Source of the DNA: Cedecea neteri | GTDB lineage: Bacteria > Pseudomonadota > Gammaproteobacteria > Enterobacterales > Enterobacteriaceae | Assembly: GCF_000758305.1 (NCBI RefSeq) | Contig: NZ_CP009458.1 | Coordinates: 3,534,001-3,598,000, forward strand | DNA length: 64,000 bases | Reading direction: 5' to 3' | In this document: positions 16,320-24,796 of the stretch, one piece after another | Position numbering within the stretch: position 1 is the first letter of the stretch | Layout of the letters: every line of letters begins with the position of its first letter | The notes under the pieces: generated by a model | Told to the model about the DNA's origin: nothing | Databases searched by the model: none | The model's input: only the letters and a program-made list of their open reading frames with translations | Made by a program: the position numbers and the translations under genes

Positions 16320-18256
16320 GTAACATCATCGAGTTAAAGGGCATTAGCCGGACCTACGGCAACGGCGGGCAGGCGCTAACCGTGCTGAAAAATATCGATC
16401 TGACCATAGCTGCCGGGGAAATGGTGGCGATCATCGGTGCATCAGGATCGGGTAAGTCGACCTTGATGAACATTATGGGCTGCCTCGATGTACCTGACAG
16501 CGGCGATTACTACATCGGCGGGCAAAATGCCGCCCAGCTTTCGCCGGATGAACTGGCTCGAGTGCGGCGAGAGCATATCGGTTTTATTTTCCAGCGCTAC
16601 CACCTGATGCCTGACCTTAGCGCCCTAGGCAACGTTGAGATCCCGGCTATTTACGCCAACAGTGAGCGTGACAAGCGTCGCCTGCGTGCCGCCGCACTGC
16701 TTGGCAGGCTCGGGCTGGAAGGGCGTGAGCACCATAAGCCCGGCGAGCTTTCTGGCGGCCAGCAGCAGCGCGTCAGTATTGCCCGCTCGTTGATCAATGG
16801 CGGGGAAATTATTCTTGCCGATGAGCCGACCGGCGCGCTGGACTCTCAGTCAGGTCAGGAGGTGTTAGCCATCCTGAGCGAACTTAACCAGCGTGGTCAT
16901 ACGGTCGTGATGGTGACCCACGACATGAAAGTGGCCCAGCACGCTCAGCGCATTATCGAACTGCGGGACGGCGAAATCATCGCCGACAGCGGCAGCCACG
17001 TAACGGCCACACAAACGCTGCCGCCGCCTAATCGCACCCGCCAAAGCCGCTGGCAAAGTCTGCTCGACCGCACGCGAGAATCGCTACAAATGGCGATCAA
17101 AGCGATGAATGCGCATCGCTTACGCACCACGTTGACCATGACAGGGATAATTTTCGGTATTGCCGCCGTTGTCACCGTTGTGGCGTTGGGCGAGGGCGCG
17201 AAGCAGAAAACGCTGGAGAATATTAAGGATCTGGGGACCAACGTCGTCAGCATTTATCCGGGCCGGGACTTTTTTGATGACGGTATCGAAGGCATTCGGA
17301 CGCTGGTGCCAGCAGACGCGGAGGCGCTGGCAAAGCAGGGTTTCGTCGACAGCGTAAGCCCGGAGGTTAGCGCCTCAGACAATATTCGTTTTCTCGGTAA
17401 ATCCGCAACCGCGTCGATCAACGGCGTCGGGCGAGATCACTTCCGCGTTAACGGCATTCAGCTTTTGCAAGGGACAACCTTCAGGGATGACCGTAACGCC
17501 CTGCAGGAAGTGATTATCGATGAGAACGCCCGTAAGGCGCTGTTTGATGAAGCCGGGCTACAGGCGCTGGGGCAAATTGTTTTCCTGGGCTCCGTTCCGG
17601 CACGCGTGGTGGGTATCGCCCAAAGCAACAATCGCAGCTATGCACCCAACCGTATCACCGTATGGATGCCCTACAGCACGGTGATGTACCGCATGGTCGG
17701 TAAAACGGTGCTGACCAGCATCAGTGTCCGGCTAAAAGACAACGTGGCTAACGAAGCTGCGGTGAGCGCCATCTCGCAGCTATTGACCCAGCGCCACGGC
17801 GTTAAAGACTTCCAGCTTTATAACTTCGAGCAGATCAGAAAATCTATCGAACGCACTTCGATGACCTTCAGCATTTTAATTCTGATGGTCGCCTGTATCT
17901 CGCTGATGATCGGCAGTCTCGGCGTGATGAATATCATGCTGGTGTCGGTCACCGAACGAACCCATGAAATCGGCGTGCGCATGGCGGTAGGGGCGCGGCG
18001 AAGCGACATTATGCAGCAGTTTATGATTGAAGCCGTGCTGGTTTGCCTGATTGGCGGTGCGCTGGGTATTGCCCTGTCGTATGCCGCTGGTGCGCTATTT
18101 ACCGCCCTGGCAGGCGGGATGTTCACGGCGATTTATTCGTGGCAGGCCGCAGCAGTCGCGTTTTTCTGCTCAACATTAATCGGCATGATCTTCGGTTATC
18201 TCCCCGCCCGCAAAGCGGCAAGGATGGACCCGGTCGTTTCACTGGCCAGCGAGTAA
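16316..18256 (+). CDS. macB: MacB-like ABC exporter, ATPase-permease fusion
   Basis: A 646-residue MacB/PvdT-type transporter. The N-terminal ATPase (about 1-230) has Walker A GASGSGKST, signature LSGGQQQRVSIAR, Walker B IILADEPTGALD and H-loop VTHD. The membrane part has TM1 (about 275-295), a large periplasmic MacB_PCD domain (to about 520) and three C-terminal helices with the FtsX-like phrase RTHEIGVRMAVGARRSDIMQQF. Translation starts at GTG 16316, overlapping the macA stop. MacB is mechanotransmissive and drives substrates from periplasm to the outer-membrane channel. The outer-membrane gene follows 3 bp later. Confidence 0.93.
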   Translation: MSNIIELKGISRTYGNGGQALTVLKNIDLTIAAGEMVAIIGASGSGKSTLMNIMGCLDVPDSGDYYIGGQNAAQLSPDELARVRREHIGFIFQRYHLMPDLSALGNVEIPAIYANSERDKRRLRAAALLGRLGLEGREHHKPGELSGGQQQRVSIARSLINGGEIILADEPTGALDSQSGQEVLAILSELNQRGHTVVMVTHDMKVAQHAQRIIELRDGEIIADSGSHVTATQTLPPPNRTRQSRWQSLLDRTRESLQMAIKAMNAHRLRTTLTMTGIIFGIAAVVTVVALGEGAKQKTLENIKDLGTNVVSIYPGRDFFDDGIEGIRTLVPADAEALAKQGFVDSVSPEVSASDNIRFLGKSATASINGVGRDHFRVNGIQLLQGTTFRDDRNALQEVIIDENARKALFDEAGLQALGQIVFLGSVPARVVGIAQSNNRSYAPNRITVWMPYSTVMYRMVGKTVLTSISVRLKDNVANEAAVSAISQLLTQRHGVKDFQLYNFEQIRKSIERTSMTFSILILMVACISLMIGSLGVMNIMLVSVTERTHEIGVRMAVGARRSDIMQQFMIEAVLVCLIGGALGIALSYAAGALFTALAGGMFTAIYSWQAAAVAFFCSTLIGMIFGYLPARKAARMDPVVSLASE

Positions 18257-18259
18257 CCT

Positions 18260-19630
18260 ATGAAAATTTTATCACCTTTGGCTTTGTGCCTCGCCGCCGC
18301 GCTCAGCGCAGGCTGCGCTAATACGCTGAAAAGCGACTATCACGCGCCGGAAGTACGCTATCCCGTCAGCTGGGACAAGAGCGATGCTACCCACGACCTG
18401 GCGCCGTTTGACTGGCAAGCGTTTAACGATCCCCATCTCGATAACTGGCTGCGCCAGGTCATGGCAAGCAATAACGATGTCGCTATTGCCGTGCTTCGGG
18501 TATACCGGGCGCGACTCGACGCGGAAAGAGTCGGTATCACCAACGATCCCGGGTTGAAAGGTTCATTGGGTGTAGACGGGAAAAATCAGCTCAATAACTC
18601 GTCCGGCTGGACAAAAGGCAGTAGCGCCAGCCTCAGCACCAGCTATGAGCTGGATCTCTGGGGCAAAATAGCCCGCCAGCGCGATGCGGCGGAGTGGGCA
18701 AGTCATGCCAGCGAAGAAGATTTACGCGCCGCACGCCTGACGCTGCTTTCCGAGGCCAGCAATAATTACTGGCGCATTGGCTTTGTGAACCAGCAGATTG
18801 CCGTCCTCCAGCAGAGCATTGGCTATTCAAGAGAGACGCTGCGTCTGGCCGAGTCTCGCTATCGTGCAGGCGGTGCTTCCGCGCTGGATGTCGTGGACGC
18901 GCAGCAAAGTTTGCTCGCGCAGGAAAACCGACTTACCGGGCTGCAGCGAGATCGTCTGCAGGTGCTGAACCAGCAGGCCGTATTGCTGGGGACCGCTCCG
19001 GGCAGCTCAGTGGTTGAGCCAACAAAACTGCCCAACGGCCCTCTGCCGCAAGTTAACGCGAATATTCCTGCCAGCGTACTGAGACACCGACCTGATATCA
19101 GTGCGCAAGAGTGGCGGGTACATGAAGCCCTGGCCAACGTTGATATACGGCGTACCGAATACTATCCCGCGTTCACCCTGACGGGGTCGCTGGGTTCCGG
19201 CAGCAGCACGCTGCTGAACGTGCTGCATAATCCCATCGCTTCCGTGGGCGCAAGTCTGACGCTGCCGTTCCTGGACTGGCGGCAGCGGGGCGTGGAGGTG
19301 AAAATCGCCCGTAACGATTACGAGCAGCGGGTGCTGGCGTTTAAACAGTCGCTTTATAAAGCCATGAGCAGCATTGAAGACGAACTCTCCCTGCGCAGTC
19401 AATTGCTGGAGCAGGAAATAAGGCTCCGGGAGGGGCTTGAGCTTGCGCGTAAGTCAGAGCGCTTAAATGAAGTGCGCTACCGTCAAGGCGCGGCACGTAT
19501 TTCATTCTGGCTCGATGCCCAGGAAAAACGCCGCCAGGCAGAACTGTTGCTGGATGAAAACCGCTTTAATCAGTTCCAGAATCTGGCAAAAATTTATCTC
19601 GAGTTTGGCGGGTCGTCTACTTTCCCCTAA
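18260..19630 (+). CDS. NodT-family outer-membrane efflux lipoprotein
   Basis: A 456-residue TolC-fold channel protein with a lipoprotein signal (LAAALSAGC, Cys at about 19). It contains two OEP repeats, an early YELDLWGKIARQRDAAEW segment typical of the NodT subfamily, and later ADVDIRRTEYYPAFTLTGSL-like and WRQRGVEVKIARNDY segments. It starts 3 bp after the macB stop, so it is co-transcribed with macAB. Having a dedicated channel differs from E. coli macAB, which uses chromosomally distant TolC. The arrangement resembles the Pseudomonas PvdR-PvdT-OpmQ exporter. Confidence 0.9.
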   Translation: MKILSPLALCLAAALSAGCANTLKSDYHAPEVRYPVSWDKSDATHDLAPFDWQAFNDPHLDNWLRQVMASNNDVAIAVLRVYRARLDAERVGITNDPGLKGSLGVDGKNQLNNSSGWTKGSSASLSTSYELDLWGKIARQRDAAEWASHASEEDLRAARLTLLSEASNNYWRIGFVNQQIAVLQQSIGYSRETLRLAESRYRAGGASALDVVDAQQSLLAQENRLTGLQRDRLQVLNQQAVLLGTAPGSSVVEPTKLPNGPLPQVNANIPASVLRHRPDISAQEWRVHEALANVDIRRTEYYPAFTLTGSLGSGSSTLLNVLHNPIASVGASLTLPFLDWRQRGVEVKIARNDYEQRVLAFKQSLYKAMSSIEDELSLRSQLLEQEIRLREGLELARKSERLNEVRYRQGAARISFWLDAQEKRRQAELLLDENRFNQFQNLAKIYLEFGGSSTFP

Positions 19631-19679
19631 ATCTTGCTAACTAATTCTCCTCAAACAGAAAACGGTTTTTCTTTCTCCG

Positions 19680-19740
19680 GCGCTCGTTTAAAGTCTTGCT
19701 GGTTTAGCGTGTTTAAACGAACAAAATGATAAACGAGCGC
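19680..19740. repeat. Long-range inverted repeat upstream of the EamA gene
   Basis: GCGCTCGTTTA (19680-19690) and TAAACGAGCGC (19730-19740) are perfect 11-bp inverted arms 39 nt apart, followed by TTATTTT. A further TTTAAACG element near 19712-19719 repeats the core TAAACGA. It could be a paired operator for the transporter gene or a terminator of the NodT operon. The repeated TAAACGA core favours an operator. Confidence 0.4.
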
Positions 19741-19765
19741 TTATTTTATGGGGAAGGGTGAAGGC

Positions 19766-20683
19766 ATGCGTGTGTCAGATTATATCAGGCTGTTATTTCT
19801 TGCCGCAGTATGGGGAGCCAGCTTCCTTTTTATGAAAATAGCCACGCCCGAGTTTGGGGCGGTAAACACAGCTTTTTTGAGGGTGTTTTTTGGTTTTGTC
19901 GGGCTGGCGGTGATTCTTGTCACCCTTAGATCTTCTTTTCGCTTTGAGGGTAAATTCCGTTCGGCGCTTATTTTAGGCGCGATTAACTCCGGGCTGCCTT
20001 TCTTTATGTATTGTCTGGCCGCAAAATGGCTACCGGCCGGATACTCCGCTATTTTAAACGCGACCACGCCGCTAATGGGCGCCATTATTGGTTTTTCTTT
20101 TTTTGGTGAAAAATTAACGGCACGAAAATGGCTGGGGGTAGTGCTGGGCCTGGTGGGGATTATGGTGATTACCTCGGTCGGTGACGCACAGTCAAACGAG
20201 GATAAAATCGCCGGGATTATTGCCTGTTTGGTCGCCACGAGCTGCTACGGCGTGGCGGGCTTTTTAACCCGCCGCTGGATCTCCAACAAGGGCGGGCTTA
20301 ACCCTAAAATCGTCGCATTTGGCAGCCAAATTGGTGCCGTGCTTTTCCTGCTGCCGTTCTTTGCCTGGAGCGTGGCGACCGGTCCTTCCATAAACTGGTT
20401 ACAAGGCAATGTCTGGTTCAGCGTGTTGGGATTAGGTATTCTCTGCACCGCCGTGGCCTATATTTTTTACTTCCGTTTAATCGCCGATATCGGGCCATTA
20501 CGCAGCCTGACGGTGACCTTTTTAATTCCGCCGTTTGGCGTGCTGTGGGGATACCTCATTTTGCATGAAACCATCAGCGAAGTATTTATTATCGGCGCGG
20601 CGATTGTCTGTTTCTCCGTCTGGCTGGTGATAAGCCCGGACAAGAAAGTGCTCTCTCCCAAAGTGAATCCGAACATCCGCTAA
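19766..20683 (+). CDS. EamA/DMT-family inner-membrane transporter
   Basis: A 305-residue drug/metabolite-type transporter with ten predicted transmembrane helices in two EamA repeats (about 8-135 and 150-295). Visible family features are LLFLAAVWGASFLFMKIA at the start, ILNATTPLMGAIIGFSFFGE at the end of repeat 1, and LIPPFGVLWGYLILHE in repeat 2. I favour the ATG at 19766, which has AAGGGTGAAGG upstream; an ATG at 19748 would add six residues. The cargo is unknown, as for most EamA proteins. It is a single-gene unit after the inverted repeat at 19680-19740. Confidence 0.88.
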   Translation: MRVSDYIRLLFLAAVWGASFLFMKIATPEFGAVNTAFLRVFFGFVGLAVILVTLRSSFRFEGKFRSALILGAINSGLPFFMYCLAAKWLPAGYSAILNATTPLMGAIIGFSFFGEKLTARKWLGVVLGLVGIMVITSVGDAQSNEDKIAGIIACLVATSCYGVAGFLTRRWISNKGGLNPKIVAFGSQIGAVLFLLPFFAWSVATGPSINWLQGNVWFSVLGLGILCTAVAYIFYFRLIADIGPLRSLTVTFLIPPFGVLWGYLILHETISEVFIIGAAIVCFSVWLVISPDKKVLSPKVNPNIR

Positions 20684-20752
20684 CGAATAATTGTAGTTAT
20701 ACTAGCCGCGAGCCCGGATAAGTTTTCCGGGGCACGCGGTTAAGGAAAAACG

Positions 20753-21103
20753 ATGAAACGAGAAGCGCTGTTCGCGGCGGTGTTTGACAAGTACCAGGTT
20801 GAGCCGGACTACCCGTGGGATAAATTTAAGGATTACGCCGTGCTCCGGCATCGCTATAAGCGTAAATGGTTTGGCGTGGTGCTGAGTATTTCCGCCGCAA
20901 AACTGGGGCTGGAAAGCGATGAGGTGGTTGATATCCTCAACGTGAAAGTCATGCCTGGCGCCGTTGGTTCGCTGAGAATGCAGCCCGGTATTTTACCCGC
21001 TTACCATATGAACAAAGAGCATTGGGTAACGGTGTTAATTGACAAGGTGCCGGATGAATTCATTCTGGGGCTTATCGACGAAAGCTTTAGCCTGACACGG
21101 TAG
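20753..21103 (+). CDS. MmcQ/YjbR-family protein
   Basis: A 116-residue protein with the CyaY-like fold of the MmcQ/YjbR family. It begins with REALFAAVFDKYQVEPDYPW, and contains AVLRHRYKRKWFGVV, a GILPAYHMNKEHWVTV segment with the conserved HWxTV, and ends LGLIDESFSLTR (cf. family ...ELL..SY.L). E. coli YjbR is a double-wing DNA-binding-like protein whose physiological role is not settled. The ATG at 20753 follows AAGGAAAAACG. It is monocistronic and ends in a shared hairpin with the convergent yhcH-like gene. Confidence 0.85.
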   Translation: MKREALFAAVFDKYQVEPDYPWDKFKDYAVLRHRYKRKWFGVVLSISAAKLGLESDEVVDILNVKVMPGAVGSLRMQPGILPAYHMNKEHWVTVLIDKVPDEFILGLIDESFSLTR

Positions 21104-21112
21104 TTTTATTAT

Positions 21113-21143
21113 CCCGGGCATAATATTAAATAAGATGCCCGGG
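21113..21143. terminator. Bidirectional terminator-like hairpin
   Basis: CCCGGGCAT (21113-21121) and ATGCCCGGG (21135-21143) form a perfect 9-bp stem with an A/T-rich loop. It lies between the convergent mmcQ/yjbR-like and yhcH-like genes. T-runs are poor on both sides, so efficiency is uncertain. Confidence 0.6.
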
Positions 21144-21149
21144 GGCGTA

Positions 21150-21620
21150 TTACAAATAATCCTTCGCTATTTTAATGACCGCTTTTTTGACTGGGGCGGC
21201 ATTGCCATTAATCATGCAAAGTGGCTTATGAACTTCACCGGGATAAAAAATAACAAAGTCCCCGACATTCAGGTTAATAATCCTTTCATCATCCGGCGTT
21301 TTAATAAAAGCAATATCACTTTTTGCCAGCTTATCCTCCATCATTTCCGTATGTAGTGGCTTCAGGCTAAAAGCCATACCTTCTTGCCCACTTAGCACAA
21401 GCTGAACGTCCAGATATCTTTCATGATACTCCGGGAGCGCATCCCAGGCGGATCGCGTATTACCCTCAATGACTAAAGCCCACACACTCTCGCCTGCAAC
21501 CGCGTATTTCCCCGTCGGAGAATCGGCATTGATATTCTTCAAAACATAATCCAGGGCCTCGATTATTTTCGATGGCAGCCACGGATTTAAACCTAGCTCA
21601 TTAATGTTTCCAACAATCAT
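21150..21620 (-). CDS. YhcH/YjgK/YiaL-family cupin protein (probable sugar-anomer enzyme)
   Basis: A 156-residue DUF386 protein. It contains the family phrases DALPEYHERYLDVQLVLSGQE and a C-terminal FVIFYPGEVHKPLCM with the metal-ligand-like histidine, in a double-stranded beta-helix. E. coli NanQ (YhcH) is an N-acetylneuraminate anomerase and YiaL/TabA are relatives. I chose the ATG at 21620, which follows AAGGA at 6-7 nt. It is divergent from an IclR regulator and sits beside kdgT-kduI-kduD, so a role on an acidic sugar such as a ketodeoxyuronate is likely; this is inference. Confidence 0.85.
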   Translation of the reverse strand: MIVGNINELGLNPWLPSKIIEALDYVLKNINADSPTGKYAVAGESVWALVIEGNTRSAWDALPEYHERYLDVQLVLSGQEGMAFSLKPLHTEMMEDKLAKSDIAFIKTPDDERIINLNVGDFVIFYPGEVHKPLCMINGNAAPVKKAVIKIAKDYL

Positions 21621-21705
21621 ATAACATCCTTTATTCAATACGGGCGGGAACGTCTTTTTTATTAAATAGCCACCATTAAAAAATAAAGATATTAGTGAAA
21701 TATGG

Positions 21706-21729
21706 AAATGTGATCTACTTCACGCATTT
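21706..21729. promoter_or_regulatory. CRP binding site candidate
   Basis: TGTGA (21709-21713), six bases, TCACG (21720-21724) differ from the CRP consensus TGTGA-N6-TCACA at one base. The flanks AAA and CATTT also match. It lies between the divergent yhcH-like and iclR genes, 86 bp from the former. Catabolite control would suit sugar-acid genes. Confidence 0.65.
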
Positions 21730-21797
21730 AAATTATAAATAACCTGGCAGGATAATAAGTTGCTTCCCTTAACGTTTTTTAGGCTAATTTCCGTATA

Positions 21798-21912
21798 TTG
21801 TTTCACATATGAGTTGCACTGTTCTATATATGAAACAAAACGACGAATTAATTCGCAGTAAAATAAGTTCGATATATAAAACAAACGAGCATTCTATATA
21901 TAAAACAAATAA
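21798..21912. promoter_or_regulatory. Operator array: three direct repeats and inverted half sites
   Basis: Three copies of TTCTATATATGAAACAAA-type sequence lie at 21822, 21868 and 21892; copies 2 and 3 have TATATAAAACAAA. An inverted TTGTTTCA at 21798-21805 pairs with TGAAACAA at 21831-21838. CGAATTAATTCG (21844-21855) is a 12-bp palindrome between the copies. The array ends 17 bp before the IclR start. The TGAAAC/GTTTCA halves resemble KdgR/IclR-type sites, so autoregulation and control of neighbouring uronate genes are likely. Confidence 0.55.
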
Positions 21913-21929
21913 TCAAAGCGGAAATAAAC

Positions 21930-22727
21930 ATGCGTATTCCAGAGAGCCTAAAAGAGAGCAAAGCCCCCGCAGCCGTCAGGCTGGTGGCTATTCTTGATTT
22001 TATTGCGGAGAAAGGTAGCGCCAGTTTTAGCGAAATCAGCACCCAACTGGCGATCCCAAAAAGCAGCACGCACCATTTGCTGGAGGTGCTGTGCGCCACG
22101 CAAATGCTGCGTCTTCGCGTTGACGGGCGTTACGCGCTCGGGCTGCACCTGTTTGAGCTGGGTGGCCTGGCGGCCAGCGGGCTGGATATTCGCCTGGAAG
22201 CTATTCCGTACCTGCACGAGCTGGTTGAACTCACCGGGTTGACCTGCCATCAGGGCATTATGGAAGGTGATGAAGCATTTTTCCTCAGCAAAATTCAGTC
22301 GCCACAGGCGATTATATTGACGTCCTGGGAAGGGAAGCGCATTCGGCTACACAGTACGTCATTAGGGAAAATTCTGCTGGCCTGGCGTCAGACAGAACAG
22401 GTTGAGCAGATTCTGGCGAAGGCTACTTTCGTGAAAAAAACGGAAACTACCATCACCGATAAGCAGCGCTTTATTGAGCATCTTGCCTTAGTGAGGCAGC
22501 AGGGCTGGGCCTACGATGACGGCGAGAACATTAATGAAATTCGCTGTATTTCCGCCCCGGTATTTGACACCAAAGGTGACGTACTTTGTGCCATTGGCCT
22601 GACGGGAATGGTTTCTCAATTTACCAATGGCAAAAAGGAAGAGTATTTAAGCCATTTACTGGCGACCACCGAGCGAATATCAAATGCAGTTAATTTTGGT
22701 ATGAAGTCCAGGGCCGTAAGTCAGTAG
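21930..22727 (+). CDS. IclR-family regulator, KdgR-like
   Basis: A 265-residue IclR-type protein. The N-terminal winged helix (about 12-75) includes VRLVAILDFIAEKGSASFSE and LAIPKSSTHHLLEVL. The C-terminal GAF-like effector domain (about 85-255) has LTCHQGIMEGDEAFFLSKI, LHSTSLGKILLAW and INEIRCISAPVFDTKGDVLC, the typical IclR signature. Position just upstream of kdgT and kduID suggests a ketodeoxygluconate-responsive repressor. True KdgR of E. coli is a paralogue elsewhere, so I leave the symbol empty. It is preceded by the operator array at 21798-21912. Confidence 0.88.
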   Translation: MRIPESLKESKAPAAVRLVAILDFIAEKGSASFSEISTQLAIPKSSTHHLLEVLCATQMLRLRVDGRYALGLHLFELGGLAASGLDIRLEAIPYLHELVELTGLTCHQGIMEGDEAFFLSKIQSPQAIILTSWEGKRIRLHSTSLGKILLAWRQTEQVEQILAKATFVKKTETTITDKQRFIEHLALVRQQGWAYDDGENINEIRCISAPVFDTKGDVLCAIGLTGMVSQFTNGKKEEYLSHLLATTERISNAVNFGMKSRAVSQ

Positions 22728-22757
22728 CTAGTCTGTATTAATTAAGTCGTAAATTAT

Positions 22758-22774
22758 CCGTGAATTATTCACGG
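22758..22774 (+). terminator. Short hairpin between iclR and kdgT
   Basis: CCGTGAA (22758-22764) and TTCACGG (22768-22774) form a perfect 7-bp stem with a TTA loop. T-rich sequence follows (TTTACTTTTGGGG). It may terminate the regulator transcript before kdgT or act as an operator dyad. Confidence 0.45.
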
Positions 22775-22840
22775 AGGTTTACTTTTGGGGTTTTTCAATA
22801 AAATGGTTAATTTCTTTTATCTTTTACTGAGGAAACAAAC

Positions 22841-23821
22841 ATGCAAATCAAGAAGGCAATAGACAAAATCCCCGGGGGATTAATGCTTGTGCCGCTATTT
22901 TTAGGTGCCCTGTGTAATACATTTGCTCCCGGCACCGGTAAATATCTTGGCTCATTTACCAACGGGCTAATTACCGGGACGGTACCGATACTTGCCGTCT
23001 GGTTCTTTTGTATGGGGGCATCCATTGAGCTTAAAGCCACGGGTACTATGTTGAAAAAGTCTGGTGTCCTGGTGGTAACCAAAATAGCCACTGCATGGGT
23101 TGTGGCGATGGCCGTCGGGTCGTTTCTGCCGCTGAACGGCGTTGAGGCCGGGATTTTTGCCGGGATCTCAACGCTGGCGCTGGTTGCAGCGATGGACATG
23201 ACAAACGGTGGGCTGTATGCCGCGCTGATGAATCAGTACGGTTCTAAAGAAGAGTCAGGGGCGTTTGTGCTGATGTCGCTGGAGTCAGGGCCGCTGATGA
23301 CGATGGTTGTGCTGGGCACCGCGGGGATTGCCTCTTTCGAGCCGCAGCTGTTTGTCGGGGCGGTGCTGCCGTTCCTGGTGGGCTTTGTACTCGGTAACCT
23401 TGATCCAGATCTGCGGAAAATGTTCGGCGGGGCGGTACAAACGCTGATCCCGTTCTTTGCCTTTGCACTCGGTAACACCATCAAACTACAGGTGATTATC
23501 GAAACGGGTTTTGCCGGGATATTCCTGGGCTTTGCGGTGATTATCATCACCGGCATTCCTTTAATCCTTGCGGATAAGTTCCTCGGGGGTGGCGACGGTA
23601 CCGCAGGCGTGGCGGCGTCCAGCACGGCTGGTGCGGCGGTGGCCACACCGGTATTGATAGCGCAGATGGTGCCCGAGTTTGCGCCAGCGGCTCCTGCGGC
23701 CACGGCTCTGGTAGCAACCAGCGTGATCGTGACTTCCGTAGTGGTGCCGATTATTACCGCGCTTTGGGCTAAACAGGTTAAAAAAGAAAAGCTGGAACAA
23801 GAGGTGATTATCGCGAAATAA
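22841..23821 (+). CDS. kdgT: 2-keto-3-deoxygluconate permease KdgT
   Basis: A 326-residue inner-membrane KDG:proton symporter with about ten hydrophobic helices and the family start IKKAIDKIPGGLMLVPLFLGALCNTFAPG. Other hallmarks are FCMGASIELKATGTMLKKSG, AAMDMTNGGLYAALMNQYG and the Gly/Ala-rich GVAASSTAGAAVATPVLIA. A clear ribosome site (GAGGAA, 6 nt) precedes the ATG. It imports 2-keto-3-deoxygluconate released from pectin or alginate breakdown. kduI and kduD follow on the same strand with a 111-bp gap, and no kdgK or kdgA is present in the window. Confidence 0.93.
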   Translation: MQIKKAIDKIPGGLMLVPLFLGALCNTFAPGTGKYLGSFTNGLITGTVPILAVWFFCMGASIELKATGTMLKKSGVLVVTKIATAWVVAMAVGSFLPLNGVEAGIFAGISTLALVAAMDMTNGGLYAALMNQYGSKEESGAFVLMSLESGPLMTMVVLGTAGIASFEPQLFVGAVLPFLVGFVLGNLDPDLRKMFGGAVQTLIPFFAFALGNTIKLQVIIETGFAGIFLGFAVIIITGIPLILADKFLGGGDGTAGVAASSTAGAAVATPVLIAQMVPEFAPAAPAATALVATSVIVTSVVVPIITALWAKQVKKEKLEQEVIIAK

Positions 23822-23932
23822 CGGGTGCGTTAATACCGCTTAAAAACACATTTAATTAATAAATACTCTAATGGCATCAATTACGCCAGGGGCCCACTCG
23901 CATTAAAATTGACGTTAACTAAGGAATTAAAT

Positions 23933-24769
23933 ATGGATATCAGACAAAGTATTCACAGCGATCACGCTAAAACGCTGGACACCGCTGGAATTAGAAAAGA
24001 GTTTTTAGTTGAAAAGATTTTCGAAGCCGATAAATACACGATGGTTTACAGCCATATTGATCGCATCGTGATTGGCGGCATTATGCCGGTGAATAAAAGC
24101 GTTTCTATTGGCGAAGAAGTGGGCAAACAGTTCGGCGTGAACTATTTCCTAGAACGCCGCGAGCTGGGGCTGATTAATATCGGCGGTGCGGCCGTGATTA
24201 CCGTGGATGGCACCGAATATCGCGTAGAAAAAGAAGAGGCGATGTATATCGGTAAAGGCGCTAAGCAAGTGATGTTCACAAGCGTGGACAGCGCAACACC
24301 CGCCAAACTCTATTACAACAGCGCCCCGGCACACCATACGTACCCAACCCGCATTATCACAGGCGCAGATACGGTGGCAGCGCCGTTGGGCAGCGTGGAA
24401 AGCTGTAATAAGCGCACCATTCGTAAGTATCTGGTGCCGGAGGTCCTCGACACCTGCCAGCTCAGCATGGGTATGACCCGCCTTGAAGAGGGCAGCAACT
24501 GGAACTCGATGCCCAGCCACACCCATGAACGCCGCATGGAAGTCTACTTCTACTTCGACATGGATGAGGACACCATCGTGTTCCACATGATGGGCAAACC
24601 GCAGGAAACGCGCCACGTTGTCCTGCACAACGAACAGGCGGTGATTTCGCCGAGCTGGTCCATTCACTCGGGCGTCGGAACCAAACGCTACACCTTCATT
24701 TGGGGCATGATCGGCGAAAACCTAACGTTCGACGACATGGACCACATCGCTATGAAAGATATTCGCTAA
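23933..24769 (+). CDS. kduI: 5-dehydro-4-deoxy-D-glucuronate isomerase KduI
   Basis: A 278-residue cupin isomerase identical in length to E. coli KduI. It converts 5-keto-4-deoxyuronate to 2,5-diketo-3-deoxygluconate in unsaturated-uronate breakdown. Zinc ligands of the family are seen as H196 and H198 (PSHTHERRMEVYFYF) with E203, and a further His in SWSIHSGVG. The beginning MDIRQSIHSDHAKTLDT is almost the E. coli sequence. I chose the ATG at 23933 (AAGGAA 6 nt upstream), rejecting an eight-codon extension. kduD starts 27 bp later, so the two are co-transcribed. Confidence 0.95.
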   Translation: MDIRQSIHSDHAKTLDTAGIRKEFLVEKIFEADKYTMVYSHIDRIVIGGIMPVNKSVSIGEEVGKQFGVNYFLERRELGLINIGGAAVITVDGTEYRVEKEEAMYIGKGAKQVMFTSVDSATPAKLYYNSAPAHHTYPTRIITGADTVAAPLGSVESCNKRTIRKYLVPEVLDTCQLSMGMTRLEEGSNWNSMPSHTHERRMEVYFYFDMDEDTIVFHMMGKPQETRHVVLHNEQAVISPSWSIHSGVGTKRYTFIWGMIGENLTFDDMDHIAMKDIR

Positions 24770-24796
24770 CTCGCTATCGCACGTAAGGAGTACACC

